The notes: a model not told the origin generated them from the letters alone. DNA of 64,000 bases from Asterella californica (GCA_036924285.1 JAYKYS010000014.1:1-64000); one strand, 5' to 3'. Counted from the first letter of the stretch, positions 1-12,560 are shown. Translations and numbers: made by a program.

Positions 1-869
<869 letters not shown>

Positions 870-2432
870 CTGCAAGCTGACGAGGCTGATATCCTGTCCT
901 CTTAGAATCTTTCTCAGTCAAAGGCATGTACCCTAAAACTAACGCTTAGCGCTACTCACGTGTGGCACCTACCTGTTCACGCCTATTTATTTCTTAATAC
1001 ATTATTAATACGGACATTTGGGTTAAACTTTTTAACCTCTAATTTTTTTTCCTTTTCTTTTTTACCTCTAATTGGTTCTGGAGGATAAGCTACACTAACT
1101 GATAATCATATTCGCATGAAATTTGAACACGAGTAGCAAAAATTCATGCGATTCTCTGGTCTGCAATTGTCTTTTTTATTAACCAAAATTATTATAAAAA
1201 TCAAAAATTTCCAAAAACCTTAAGTAGGCAGTCGTAGGTCGCACCGTAGAGGTGCCAAGCACCCTAAGCAAGCAGCCTGCGGCCGCAAAACTCTTAGTTT
1301 GGAAGATCTCCTTTTTCCTAATCTGGAACCTAATCGTTAAGCTAACACGTTGCTTGGAGAATTCACAGGGACAAGTATTAATATCCTAACCTGCTCTTGA
1401 GCCCGGCTCTCTCTTTGTATACAGCTATCAGCGTATTGGTTTATAATAAAAACTGTATATCCATAACTTTGCAGTTGCAGTTGATACCATTATAAGTTAA
1501 GAAGTAAGGTAAACAAGTTCCTAAGAAAGAAGGTTTGTAAATAATTTCCTCTCTTAGCTTACCGGCCGTTCGGTGAGAGATTAGAAACTCGAAATAAGAT
1601 GCATAAATATCAACTTGCTCGTTTGTTGTTATCAGGAAAATATTTGATTGTTATGGAAAAACTTCTGTACCAAACTGATAAAAATAAGAAAATTATCTCT
1701 AAATGTTAAGCAAACTTCGGGTACATCAAACTACAAGCAGGAAAACTGAAATGGAAATTCTAAATTTTTATTTTTAATTTAGTTAAGTAATTAATGGAAA
1801 TATTTATACCAAAATTATCAAAACAACCATAGTTGAGATTAAAGTTTCATCATCGAAATTCCTGTCATAAGTTCAACTTAGAATTCCGTCCGAATGTTGA
1901 TGTTAAGTGATAGTTAGACTTTAAAATACGAGAAAATTCAAACATAACCAATAAACAATACGAGAGAATATGCATTTCCATAATTACATATCCAAGGAGA
2001 CGGTCTACAAATATATCACACTTAATTATAATTATAATTTATTACCTAATCGTTTCCTACTAATAATAAAAGAAACCCTCACATATTTTCCTCCTCCATC
2101 TAAGATGAAGGACATGAATATGCAAGGAGGCTAGACTTAATACAGTCGAATAAGAGTTTCAAGGATATACGGTTCGTAAATACCATATTACCATATGGTA
2201 TCTATTATAGCAGCTACTCCGATGTAAATCGATCAAAACCTGAAATCATTTGGTGTTTGATAAAAGGGAAAGTCATTAGAGTGATTGATATGCCATTTCA
2301 CATTCTCATATCCAACCGATCTCGCATGAATGACTCATTAATAGGGGCGTAAAACCAGTCGGTTTCCCGTGATATTTTTATGGAAAAGTGAGTTAAGGGG
2401 TTTACCCGTTGTATCTATGCGGGTACCTCAAG
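870..2432. other. Gene-free AT-rich stretch
   Basis: I see no open frame with recognisable protein character on either strand, and no RNA gene. The sequence is AT-rich with scattered homopolymer runs. Confidence 0.5.
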
Positions 2433-2433
2433 A

Positions 2434-2696
2434 GGGGTGTCAATGCTGAATTTTCATTAACAAAAGAAACTAAAATTGATAAAAAATTTCAATTCCAAGA
2501 AATAAATAAAGAAATACCGAGATGGACCTTTACCTACGGGAGGGATTTATGACTTCGGCTAGGCTTTCTTGCACAGAGGTGCTCCCAGGAAAACACCGTG
2601 GGCATTTCTTTCATTCAGTTCTCACTCGTTTGCTCATTTGTTTTCCAATAGGGATACTTAATGTAATTATTGCAAGTGTCAGAGTAAAAGAAATAA
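2434..2696. repeat. Fragment of a dispersed repeat with a hAT-like end
   Basis: The stretch starts with GGGGTGTCAA, a motif typical of hAT element ends. Near 2575 it contains a GAGGTGC...CCAGGAAAACACCGTGGGC segment that recurs in diverged form near 31516. A related end in opposite orientation lies at 31764-31784 and another at about 39105. It stops where the MITE at 2701 begins. Family assignment is inferred from short matches only. Confidence 0.25.
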
Positions 2697-2700
2697 TATA

Positions 2701-3027
2701 CCGTACTGCTATTTAAGTTCGCACATAAATTAAATAATTATTAGGCTGCGCGAATGTTTAGAGAATACAAATTCAAACTGCGTGAAATCTTAGGATAATA
2801 TTACTGACACAACTCTGAAACCAGTGGAGATATATTTTTTGAAAAACGATTTTTTTCTTGCTAGATTTACTTATAGATACAATAAAAAGTTTCAAAGTTA
2901 AAAATATCAAACCAAATACCAGAAGTGCGCGAATATAATAAAAATTAAAAGCACACTGCGCGAAATGTTCATACGAACCATTCTGTGTGTTCCCGCAGCT
3001 GCTGCGCGAACTAAAATAGCAGTACGG
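2701..3027. mobile_element. MITE, 327 bp, 22-bp terminal inverted repeats
   Basis: The left end CCGTACTGCTATTTAAGTTC (with GC following, 2701-2722) is the reverse complement of 3006-3027 with one mismatch. TATA flanks both ends (2697-2700 and 3028-3031), which could be a TA or TATA target duplication or part of the inverted repeat. The interior is AT-rich, encodes nothing, and repeats a TGCGCGAA-type motif several times (near 2747, 2779, 2926, 2956 and 3002). Size, inverted ends and lack of coding fit a non-autonomous DNA transposon. The TA duplication would fit a Tc1/mariner-like source, but this is not proven. Confidence 0.65.
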
Positions 3028-3031
3028 TATA

Positions 3032-4950
3032 AGAAAAAGTTAATATCATTTCATGAGAAAGACCCAAAATGATCCACGATTCAGTACAAAACTAGTCACT
3101 GTGAAGTTGATACGGTTTCCAGCTTGTTTGACAAACACTAACGTCGTACGAGGATTCCAACGTGGTTCAGGGAAAAGGGAGACAAACGGAATCACCAACA
3201 AGGGCAGGTGAACCCTTATTTCGATGGACGTGTTGATAGTTATCTTGGAAGAAATACTACTAGTGACAGATAAACTGACTTGACGTGGAAGAATTAGGGT
3301 TTGAGATGAGGAGGCTTGGTTATAGATTTTTTGAATTACTTTTTTCTTAAGTGTATATTCTAAGAGAAGCGACGGGATTGAGCTAAATTTCGTAGGATTA
3401 TCATGCATGGTTTGATTCTTTCGACACGAAGAGTTCAATAAGTCGAATTCTTTTTATCACACTTCCAATAGATTTGTTGAGTTCGATCACATTCTTCTAA
3501 ATCATGTATTGTTTAATCACACTTATGACTGATTATTGATAATAAAAGAATCACTCTGTTACGATTATATCATTATTTTTTACTATGACTAAATACCACT
3601 ATCATTCATGACGTTCACGTCGTATCATACATTGCTCGAAAAATTGATATATGCAGTCTGTAATGTTATTGATATAACAAGTGACTGGTTCCACAATCAA
3701 CAGGAAGTCAAAAGTGTTATCAAGCAATAAATCGTTATAAAAAGTGCGATAAGGTAAATTAAAAACTTCTTCTACTGCCCATACTACTATCCCTCTTCCT
3801 TTATGGACTACTGTCGTTTACCGAATCCAGTATTCTCCGGTCACCGGTGACTTGACACATCGCTCACGTGAAAACCCGACTTTCCGACTAACAAGGAAAC
3901 GAATCGGACCGGATTCCCCTAATCACCGCAGCACCCGGACATGTGTTGCACAAAAATCCGGGATCGATTGACAGAATTGCATGAGTTGAATCTACATGAT
4001 GCGCGAGAGCTGAGTTTCTTTCCCCTCTTTTAGCAGCCTCTGGATGCTTCCTCCGCATATTGTATAATATGACCAGAGGAGACGAGCGCCTCTCGTACTC
4101 GAGCTAGAAAAAGCTTTTCAAACTGATGAACAATCACAAACCTATGATCCACGAGCAGAGAGCTCCCAATCTAAGTTCCATGAGCGGCGCTGATGCAGCG
4201 ATGACTCTCGTTTGTTGTTGCGCTTTGCCCAACGACAAGCACATCCGAGAGGTGTGAGTGACAATATTATTGTCGTCTTCTTTATTGACTGTAGCCAGTA
4301 GTACACCAGGGCTATCTAGACCAGATGTCATCATTCCCTTGGACGACGGCAGCCGCGAGTTTCCTAGCTTGATATGGAGCTGAGTCAACTCAACTTTGAG
4401 ACCGGACCTGCCAAGTGGAAAGAGGAAGTACGTGGGAGCTTCAGAAGTTTGTAGCGGAAGGAAGGAAGGAAGCACCGAAGCAGATCCTTGTCTTTTCGGG
4501 ACGTCTAATGACGAGGGAGGGACACACACGAGGCACGGTACTCTGCTAGCCGTGAAGACGAGGGTTTCTTCACTAGGCTATGTCTCCTCTACTGTAGTGA
4601 AGATAAACACTCAAGACAGACTGGTTTCATCGACCTACTGTAGGTGGCCATGGAATTTGGAAGAAATGCTTTTCGTGTTCTTCCTGGATATGGACCTACA
4701 GTAGTCTAGACATGATCATATAGCCGTGTGAAAATAAACGCAGCATCTTCTAAAGTGCTGGCCACCGTCCTCTCAGGTGGCGGCATGGTGGCCCGGATGA
4801 CGCACTATTTTCCGGTTAACACTAAGCAGTGTCGACGGTTGTCGAGGCTACTATGATCTGGACTTTCAACCGGAACTGTTTGTCACCTATGCTTGAGCTC
4901 GTGAGTATCGTCAGCGCGCGGACACGGAGTTCAACTCCGGGATCCCCTCC
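3032..4950. other. Intergenic stretch upstream of the protease gene
   Basis: The stretch has overlapping open frames on opposite strands of 100-130 codons (3046-3438 minus, 4134-4529 minus, 4396-4704 plus). None has a recognisable domain, a convincing start context or a conserved pattern. No RNA gene is seen. It may hold the distal promoter of the downstream protease gene. Confidence 0.4.
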
Positions 4951-4952
4951 CC

Positions 4953-4957
4953 TATAA
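4953..4957 (+). promoter_or_regulatory. Candidate TATA box of the aspartic protease gene
   Basis: CCTATAAGAAGG lies about 350 bases upstream of the preferred start codon at 5307. A transcription start about 30 bases further on would give a 5' leader of roughly 320 bases. The assignment rests on motif and position only. Confidence 0.35.
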
Positions 4958-5306
4958 GAAGGGAGCGAAAGCTTCTGAAAGCTCAGGCTTTTTCATTTCT
5001 CATAGTTTCTAGTAGTGGCAGTCTTGGGACCGAAAAAAATTATACTTAAAAGTCTAGTTCTTGACTCCGGAACTACACAATACACTCGGCCTGAAGTAGT
5101 ATCGCAGCAGAGGTCGACTAGAATCAGTCCGAACAAAATCTGAGAGTCTCGTGTCAGATTCTCAACAAGATTCTGTTTTTGAGAGTAGAGGATCCTTCAG
5201 GTTTCTCGTCTCCATTTCTCTTGGACTTTGTAGAAAGAGTCCCCAATTAGCCACCAGAAAATCTCGAATTGGATATATACACACGAGCTCGAAGAGTACG
5301 TTAGAT

Positions 5307-6785
5307 ATGCCTTCGTGGGCAAAGGTGTCGATTGTGCTGCTCCTGGCAGTTCAAGCGTATACTTGTGCTGCATTCAGCAGGCAGGAAAATGGCTGGGTAA
5401 CTAGGCATCTGAAACGTCCTCAAGGCTTGGAGATGCGACCGAGCAGGCATTTAGGAGAATCTACGGAGCAAGGAACTGACACGACTACTATCAACGGATG
5501 GAGGGCGAGCTTGATACACTCGACTCACAAGCAGGGGACTGAAAACTTCACCATCTTACAGTCCATACACGACGACGTGGAAATCAGTAAAGAGCGTGCC
5601 AGGACTCTGGATCAGAGAGCAAGGAACGCTCCCTACAAGCACCACGAGGGCAGGATGGCACTGGACTTCACCACAGATTTACACGTGACTCCAGGGTCAT
5701 ACTCCATGGAGATATCCATCGGCACTCCGCCGCAGAATTTCATCGCCATTGCCGACACTGGCAGCGATCTCGTGTGGCTGCAGTGTACTCCATGCGACGT
5801 GTGCTTCGAATCTGCACTCTTCGACCCGAGCCTTTCGTCCACGTACGCTCCTCTGGGCTGCGGCCCAGGATGCGATGTTCTTGGAAACAATGAGCTAACG
5901 TGCACTCCCAACTGTCAGTACACTTACCTCTACGGCGACCAATCGACCACGCAGGGAGACTTTTCTCTCGAGACTATCACCCTCAACAACACCGACGGCA
6001 CCCAGACGCTCATCTCCGAGTTCCAGTTCGGATGTGGCCGCAGGAACAATGGCACTTTCTCAGGAACCGACGGTCTGGTCGGTCTCGCTCGTGGGCCTAT
6101 TTCCTTCCCGTCTCAGATCGCCCCCGCTCTCAACAATTCAGTGAAATTCTCCTACTGCTTGCTCAGCCGCTACGATCCGGAATCCGAGAGAAGCCCTCTC
6201 CTCTTTGGAGAAGCCGCAGTGCCCACCAACTTGACGGGAGTGAACTACACAAAGATTCTTGAACCATACAATACCAGCGTGGTCCCGTACTACTACGTGC
6301 AACTGCTCAACATCACCGTGGGAGCCACGCTACTAGAAATTCCATCGTCCGCGTTTGAGATCGATCCGATCACGGGGAATGGTGGTACCATCTTCGACTC
6401 GGGCACCACGTACACCATTCTGAACACCGTTGCTTACCAACAGGTGAGTGCAACGTACAAGACTACTCTCGATTCCCGCTACACTCCCGTGGATATGCTG
6501 GAATTGACAGGGCTCGAGGTGTGCTACGACATCACGGGTCTCGACTCTGTGAGCATTCCGAATTTGACCTTCAACTTTGAAGGCGCGGACTTCGACTTGC
6601 CCTTCGAGAATATCATGGTTCTCTTCACCATTACCGGGCAGGACCAGTACATGTGTTTGGCCATACTGGAATCTTCAGGGCTGCTCAACATTTTCGGTAA
6701 TGTCCAGCAGCAAAACTTCCAGGTCCTCCATGACGAAGATAATCTGCAGATTGGCTGGGTAGAAATGGATTGCAAGAGCTTGTAG
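5307..6785 (+). CDS. Nepenthesin-like aspartic protease (A1B family), secreted
   Basis: This is a 492-residue pepsin-family endopeptidase of the plant nepenthesin type. The open frame extends upstream to 5151, but I prefer the ATG at 5307 because it opens a clear signal peptide (basic start, then VSIVLLLAVQAYTCAAF). A propeptide of about 110 residues follows. The first catalytic motif, ADTGSDLVWLQC, has its Asp at about residue 150; the second, FDSGTTYTIL, at about residue 364. After the first motif comes the cysteine-rich insert characteristic of nepenthesins (CTPCDVC...CGPGC...CTPNC). The tail contains the NIFGNVQQQNF segment conserved in the family. Several N-glycosylation sequons are present, as expected for a secreted enzyme. 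The gene is intronless and intact, and is one of the few undamaged genes here. Exact substrate unknown; roles in defence or wall processing are typical of the family. Confidence 0.92.
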   Translation: MPSWAKVSIVLLLAVQAYTCAAFSRQENGWVTRHLKRPQGLEMRPSRHLGESTEQGTDTTTINGWRASLIHSTHKQGTENFTILQSIHDDVEISKERARTLDQRARNAPYKHHEGRMALDFTTDLHVTPGSYSMEISIGTPPQNFIAIADTGSDLVWLQCTPCDVCFESALFDPSLSSTYAPLGCGPGCDVLGNNELTCTPNCQYTYLYGDQSTTQGDFSLETITLNNTDGTQTLISEFQFGCGRRNNGTFSGTDGLVGLARGPISFPSQIAPALNNSVKFSYCLLSRYDPESERSPLLFGEAAVPTNLTGVNYTKILEPYNTSVVPYYYVQLLNITVGATLLEIPSSAFEIDPITGNGGTIFDSGTTYTILNTVAYQQVSATYKTTLDSRYTPVDMLELTGLEVCYDITGLDSVSIPNLTFNFEGADFDLPFENIMVLFTITGQDQYMCLAILESSGLLNIFGNVQQQNFQVLHDEDNLQIGWVEMDCKSL

Positions 6786-7065
6786 TAAACAATTCTTTTT
6801 GTTACACTAGTAGGTGTACAATCAGGTGCCAGGCCGAACCCGATCTCTTCCCCCGATCAAACCCCTTGTGTATATTTATTCAAAATTCATCAAGTAATAA
6901 TTGATAGATAGAGCACGTTAGCTCTGCTTCTCTGTAACAGAAGCACCTTTACTCAAATCTGTAGCCTCCATTAATTGTCCGTCATTTTCCTGTCATTCGT
7001 GAATGCTTGTTTACCACGGTTACTCGTCCATTGTTGCTGGAAGTTTCCAATTCTTGATTCGATGT

Positions 7066-7108
<43 letters not shown>

Positions 7109-7564
7109 TCTTTGCACGTCGATCTGCAGTTTACAACTGGTGAAACAGACGGAGAACAGCGCAGCTCGACTTTTCGCGCCTGCGATATGAGAAACAGATT
7201 CGACTCAGTCAAAGGGGGAAACCTAAGAAAGAACCTCCATGCCGCGCACCAGAATTGAGAAAACGCGTGCATCTGACAGACAGACGAAAGAAAGCGATGA
7301 GTTTTCACGAATGGAAATTCAAATTCGTTACGTCACCTGAAGATCGTTACACATCGCGCGGATAGACGCGTGGGAGCAGATGCATCTGGCCTAGTTTATA
7401 CTTCTGTCTGCATACGTCTGGACAGTAAACAGATGCTTCCTGTGAAAAGACCATCTCGAACAGCAGAAAGAAAAGTTTGCACGATAAGAGTCCTTTATTA
7501 AGAAATATTCTTCGGTCGCAACAGTCGTCTGCACTGCACGCACGCGTATGTGTTTATTTTAGAG
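6786..7564. other. 3' flank of the protease gene with a microsatellite
   Basis: The stretch contains the probable 3' untranslated region (A/T-rich, with AATAAT near 6896) and the TC microsatellite listed separately. Open frames crossing the microsatellite only encode Ser-Leu or Arg-Glu repeats and are not genes. Confidence 0.5.
7071..7104. repeat. (TC)17 microsatellite
   Basis: An uninterrupted TC dinucleotide run of 34 bases lies about 290 bases after the protease stop codon. Confidence 0.97.
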
Positions 7565-7820
7565 CTATTTTCCGCGTGGAGCTTTGCTCTTGCAGTAGAC
7601 ACCACCACTGCAGTTCCCGCGTCGTCGTCTATGGGTAGCCCGCCGACGCCCGACTTGGCGTGACCGGCACAAGGCTTCTGCAGCCGGCGCGATTCGGAGC
7701 CCCGACCTCAATTGTTTCCCAAGTCGCCTGCGTGAGTATGGTATGAAAAGGTTACCGCATAACCCACAAGGAGAGATAACGTACGTCCACCAAGACTCTT
7801 CCACGTGATCTCAGAATTAG
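7565..7820 (-). repeat. Dispersed repeat, related to 32575-32830
   Basis: The left end (CCGCGTGGAGCTTTGCTCTT, then GCAGTAGACACCACCAC) closely matches the left end of the unit at 32575-32830 (CCGTGGAGCTTTTTGCTCTT, then ACACGGATTACACCACC). Both are GC-richer than their surroundings and of similar length. The other copy has a tRNA-like B box, so this may be a degenerate SINE copy. No protein function is visible. Confidence 0.4.
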
Positions 7821-8526
7821 TAACTGGATAACAGTAATAGTTGATCGACGACCTCTCGTTCTTCTCGCCTTTGCTCGCTTGGACAGCTTGACGGATATTT
7901 ATGTGGATTGTGGACGGGATAGAAAGTTCTTGGTTCGCTTGTGCTCGCAGAAACGGGAGCTTGCCATACAGTAAAACATTCTTGATCTATAATTAAGTGT
8001 AATTTGTGCCCCTAGAAGTACTCCTGGTCACCAGCAGGACTTCATTGTACGAGGTCAGTGTCGAGCTGCAAAGAAATCTAACAGGTAATCCTAAAATGGT
8101 TTCGCTGATTACACTCTCGTTCGATAATAGAATTTTACAAACAAAGTTTTAAATAATAGCTCTACAATCTATCATTAACTCTCAAGTAAACTAATGAATA
8201 TCTAATGAAAAATGTTCAGTCAAGAATCCTTTGCGTTTTTGAAACAAAACAGAATCTTCCTTCCACACCAAAGTACACGGGAGAAAAAAAAGGAATTCTT
8301 TTTTTCCTCCTTTTATATCCGCACTGGAGGTTTAATTCTCAGAAAACGCTAGTACAATGTAGAGATCTTACCTTTGGTGAATGAATTACGTCTTAACACA
8401 CGTGCTCTTATACATCAAGGAAGTTTTATGTTTGCTGAAGCACTTTTTGTGGATGGTGCAGAAGCCGAGGATGAAATATACACGTAAAACATCGGAAAAA
8501 GTTTTGTTAAGTGGATTCTTGATTAA
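7821..8526. other. Intergenic, nothing recognised
   Basis: No gene, RNA or repeat structure that I can support is seen between the repeat at 7565-7820 and the repeat at 8527. Confidence 0.4.
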
Positions 8527-8780
8527 TGTAATGCACACTAATCACGAAAACCGGGGTATAACTAGTCATATGTCTAAGCCTCGATCCTGTCTGAGTCTCG
8601 TCTTTCTCCTCTGCAGGATATGTTGTGAATCATTGAGAGGGATCGAATAGCTGTTTAGCTGTAAAGCCCTTCCCCTTCGAGTCTGCTGCGATACTTGCCG
8701 GAGTGTTTTGAATACACTAAGAGTTCCGTTCTTTTCTTCGTCCGGAGAAGTATCTGGTTATATGGCGCCTATGACTCATA
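8527..8780 (+). repeat. Partial copy of the secreted-peptide 5' region
   Basis: About 250 bases match 17604-17859 closely. They start at TAATGCACACTAATCACGAA and include a (mutated) TATA region, the GCAGGATATGTTGTGAATCATTGAGA block and the ATGGCGCCTATGACT start region. The copy diverges a few codons after the ATG, so the signal-peptide coding part is absent. It is best read as a truncated duplicate of the promoter and leader of the gene at 17840. Confidence 0.7.
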
Positions 8781-9289
8781 GGTCGCCTAGGTTTTTCGCA
8801 TGTATCGGCTGAAAACCGGAAGTAGATATTAACCGGGTGGTTTCTGGTTTTCTATGTCGGTGATAACCGTTTTTGTGATTCGCTTACCAGCCGGAACTTA
8901 CTTCTTATTTCTTACACCGGTTATTTTTCTGAGCAAGTTGATAAACGCTTCGTAAAAAATCCGGGAGTATCTTCTTACAATGAGTTAAAAGTTGATTACT
9001 TGGTGAACTAAAGACGTTCGCGACTCCAAACCATGCTCTGGCGAGACTCTTGACCCTTTACATTTTCACCGTTCATAGTGACATAGCCGAGGAAGATATA
9101 CAGAAAACCGTGTCGTGGACTGCACTCGGGCCAATGGACCTACTCCAGTTACTTCTGCAGTAATGAGTCGAGCATTTCTTCATGGACGTTCTTGCTGTTC
9201 ACCTCGATGTTCACCTCGATGTAGACTGCGACCTTCCCCCGGGCCCTAGATAGCCAGTCGTACCTCAACTTCATGATACCTCAACATCT
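8781..9289. other. Intergenic, nothing recognised
   Basis: No coding or RNA signal can be supported. Confidence 0.4.
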
Positions 9290-9480
9290 GAGTAAAGTGT
9301 AAAAGAGTCCAGAATCGCTTGGAGCCGAGTACACAACAGGATCCAATGTGTACTAGGCTCCAATCAATACTGGATCCTTTTCAGAGTCTCAAAAGGATAC
9401 CGAATAGATTAAACCGAGAGCGGGATTTGAACCCGAAACTCCTCTCCATTAGAGGCTCCCGGCACTAGCCTACAGCTACT
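9290..9480 (-). mobile_element. tRNA-derived SINE-like unit
   Basis: On the minus strand the head carries an A-box-like GTAGGCTAGTGCCGGG (plus-strand 9461-9475) and a near-perfect B box, CGGGTTCAAATCCCG (plus-strand 9421-9435). The spacing is about what RNA polymerase III internal promoters need. A CCTCT/AGAGG stem resembles an anticodon arm. The matching 5' acceptor half is missing, so this is not an intact tRNA gene. A non-tRNA body seems to follow to about 9290. SINE identity is inferred, and the 3' boundary is uncertain. Confidence 0.4.
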
Positions 9481-9545
9481 GTAAAACGATCTAAATCTGT
9501 AACAAACTAGTACAAAAGAAAGAAAAGAGAAAATCTACTTCACAA

Positions 9546-11970
9546 TCAGGATAAAGACAAATGTACGTCAGGATTTGAGATCAAGTAACGAAACTCCTTC
9601 GATCGTTTCCAAACATCTATAGCATCACTGAGAATATCGTCTAACTCTGGATTCAAAACTGAAACAGCAGGGCCTTCTAGATTCAACCGTAAGAGTGCCT
9701 CAAGATGCACTGAAGACAACTGGTTGCGATACTTACTCTTGATCAAGTTCTGAAACGAAAATGCACTCTCGCAATACAAGCAAGAGTTAGAGGTTAGGAT
9801 ACTTCACCTTTAAACTCTCTGAAAGTTCAATCATCGCCCATAACTCAACAAATGAAAGATCTCAAAACTCAGTAACAGCATGAGTCTTGAACAAAAGGAA
9901 CTCTCTTTGCAATGCTGCTGAACACAGAATGGGACCTTTCGATATATCATGAAGATACTTTACCTGACCAAAGTGTTGAGACAGTCGATCCAGCTCCTTT
10001 ATGCCTCAGTTTTTCAAAGCTATCATTTGCTTTGGCATTTGGGAAGGAGACAAGATCTTCAGCGCCCCAATGACATCATTGTCCATGAAATGTTCTTCAA
10101 GTGAAGTACAAATGGCTTCTGCGAACGCTTTTTGGAAGGATACTGCAGCTTCTAGATCAATTCCTAGTCTACAACGCTGCATTTCACAAGAATGATAAAA
10201 GTTACCTCTGATTTCTGATGACAGACGTTTCATGAAACCTCCTTCAGGTCCATAATCAGGAAGAACATGGTACCCGGTGTCATTGTTCTGCAAAGTGTGT
10301 TTAGATCAACGTGTTCCACCATGTAGGTCATCCGAATTGAAGCTATCTCTACAGCTACTATACCTCCGATGTCTGAGACATCGACCACTCTTTGCTGAAA
10401 GACGAGACTCAACCGTGCAAGAGAACTCAAGATATCAGCCAGAAAGTATAGACAGTAAATAAGTTTGAAACTCCTCAACTTACCATACACACTCTGTGCA
10501 ACCCCGTGATCCTCTGAAGGTGGAACATCACGAAAGTAAGTAAGTACAGACTCTAACGAGTCACAAAGCGTTGACATAGCTTGTGCTCGACTGAGCCATC
10601 GAATCTTTACATACCTCTTCAGTGAACGACGCGCATCGTCCAACTCTCTCTGTAAAGCACCAAACTGCGCTCGACGTTTGGATGAACGCTTGAAGTAACT
10701 AGAGCAGGTGTTTATCAGTGCGTCGATCTCATCAGAGATCTGTGCACAAACAGAGTGCTTGGAGGCTGAGAGAACTGTTAAGTTTGTCCTATGTGCAATA
10801 CAGTGACAAGAAACAAGAAAAAGATTTACATTCCTTTTCAGTCGAGTAGCAACTCCAGTTTGCTTCCCTGTCATAACAGAGGCACCGTCTGATCCAAACC
10901 CAATGAAGCGCTCATGATCCAACCCCCATACATTCAGTAAGGCAATAAGTTGCTCAGAAATAGCCTCTACACCCTTATCTTCGACTCGTATAAGTCTCAA
11001 AAAGCTTACTTGAACTGAACTGTTCTCCACAACATAGCAAAAGCTACAAGAGCGGAAGTAACACTGATATCAGTCGACTCATCAACCATAATCCCAAAGA
11101 ATGGACTAGCACGTACCCTTCGTAAACAACGTTCTTGGATGCAGTCGCTGATATGCATTACCATTTGAGTACAAGCTTTATCTGACTGATAAAGCTTGTT
11201 TGTAAGCTCACAATCAGATGCTCGGAGCACTGCACATAGCTTTGGAAACTTGCTAAATGCAAGGTTTTCTCTTCCCACCCAATAGGTGCACGGAACATCG
11301 ATAACAACACAATGTCTACATGTAGACGTTGCGACTTCATCGTAGTGGTCATGTCCTTCTGGCCTGAAACTTTGGCATAAAACCGCATCTGGTGCTCATT
11401 CGATCGAGCGTGCTCCACTAACGAAGAAAGTTTGATGTTAGTACCACCTTGAACAGCAAAAGTTCCTTTCGATCCCATCTCCTGACATACTAAACAGTAT
11501 ATCCGACGAGTAACTCCATCAAACTTAGCCCATTCAAACTGCACCTTCCAGTGCTCTTTCCAAGCTGCAGAAGTCTCTTCGAGTGTTCTATTTCTAAGCT
11601 TCTGCGACTCTTCCTATGAAAAAGAATCTGACGTGCTGTCGGAGACTCTACTGCTAGAAATGAACATAGAAGGAGAGATAGTTTCACCTGGATCGACTCC
11701 AACGTTGTTCTTTCGAATGCTGTAATTCTCTAAGGTACGTTGTTTCTTCAATGACTGCGGACCTTTACCTCGTGACGAACTCGAAGCATGCTTACCTATT
11801 CTGGTCATTGGCCTTGATCCTGCTGCGACATCGGAAGGATGGGAATCCAACAACACTGGATTAGCTTCTGAACCGTTTCCGAGTTCAGAAGCTCCAACAT
11901 TCGCTGCCGTTGCTTCTTCCATGAGTACCGCTATAGGTGGATCGTTGGAGAATTCCAAGTCCGCTTCCAT
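9546..11970 (-). pseudogene. hAT superfamily transposase, broken by several frameshifts
   Basis: The minus strand carries consecutive overlapping frames that together read as one hAT transposase, N-terminus at 11970. Order: a disordered N-terminal region (11970-11614); a zinc finger with IYCLVC...LVEHARSNEH (11544-11400); a transposase core with ASPFFGIMVDESTD (first catalytic Asp, about 11080) and GFGSDGASVMTGKQ (second, about 10890); the CHCIAHRTNL motif (about 10800); and the C-terminal dimerisation segment with FQNLIKSKYRNQLSSVHLEALLRLNLEGP split over 9779-9546. The core resembles the ZNF862/KIAA1586-type hAT branch. At least five frame changes make it non-functional. Terminal inverted repeats were not found with confidence. 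The repeat cluster at 12030-12560 lies just upstream of its 5' end. Confidence 0.8.
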
Positions 11971-12029
11971 TCAGTCCCACCGTCTCCCACGATGGACAAA
12001 CACTACAAGAACCGTAAGTGATAACATAC

Positions 12030-12560
12030 ACAAGCACGGAAGTAGTCAAAAGAAGAGCAAAGATTCATGAAAGTAAAACAGAAGAGAGCACGGTTTCACG
12101 GAAGCGATAGAACTGACAGTCTTAGAACCGAGCCCTTAGCGAGCACCAATGCACAAAAGTAGCCTAAACGAGAGCACGGATTCACGGAAGAGAAAGAACT
12201 TACAGTCTTAGAAGCGAGGCTTAGCGAGCACAGAATAGCACAGATTCACGAGAATCCAAGAAGGTGAGAAAGCGAGCACGGAAGCGAGCCTTACCGAGGC
12301 TTAGCGAGCACGATGGAAATCCAAGAAACTACAAAGCGAGCACGGAATAGCACGGATGCGGTCGTGGAATACACAGATTCACGGGAACCCAAGAAGGTGC
12401 GAACTGCAAAGGCGAATGAAATCCAAGAACTTGGCGAAAAGATACAAAGCGAGCACGGAATAGCACGGAAGCGAGCACGGAAGCGATTATCGACTGAAGA
12501 CTTGAAGAGAGCACGATTCACAGTTCACTCGATTCACTCGAAGACAGTCACTGTAGTGGC
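12030..12560. repeat. Subterminal repeat cluster, GAGCACGG motif
   Basis: The motif GCGAGCACGG and variants (GAGCACGGA, ATAGCACGG, TTCACGGAAG) recur more than a dozen times in irregular spacing, interleaved with ATCCAAGAA and TTAGCGAGCAC blocks. Short overlapping frames in the cluster encode Arg/Ala-rich junk. hAT transposons carry clustered short subterminal repeats as transposase binding sites, and this cluster sits next to the 5' end of the hAT transposase remnant. That link is an inference. Confidence 0.55.

Noticed and set aside
3046..3438. Minus-strand 130-codon frame
   Set aside because: Ser-rich composition without recognisable motif, in repeat-rich sequence.
4134..4704. Overlapping opposite-strand frames of 131 and 102 codons
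   Set aside because: No domain, no consistent codon pattern, and each contradicts the other; kept only as unassigned intergenic DNA.
5633..6775. Antisense and alternate-frame ORFs in the protease gene
   Set aside because: Shadows of the intact protease reading frame.
6975..7308. Small Ser-Leu or Arg-Glu repeat proteins at the TC microsatellite
   Set aside because: Low-complexity translation of (TC)n on both strands.
9411..9490. Intact tRNA gene
   Set aside because: T-arm is present but the acceptor stem does not pair and the anticodon arm is irregular, so a SINE-like derivative is more likely.
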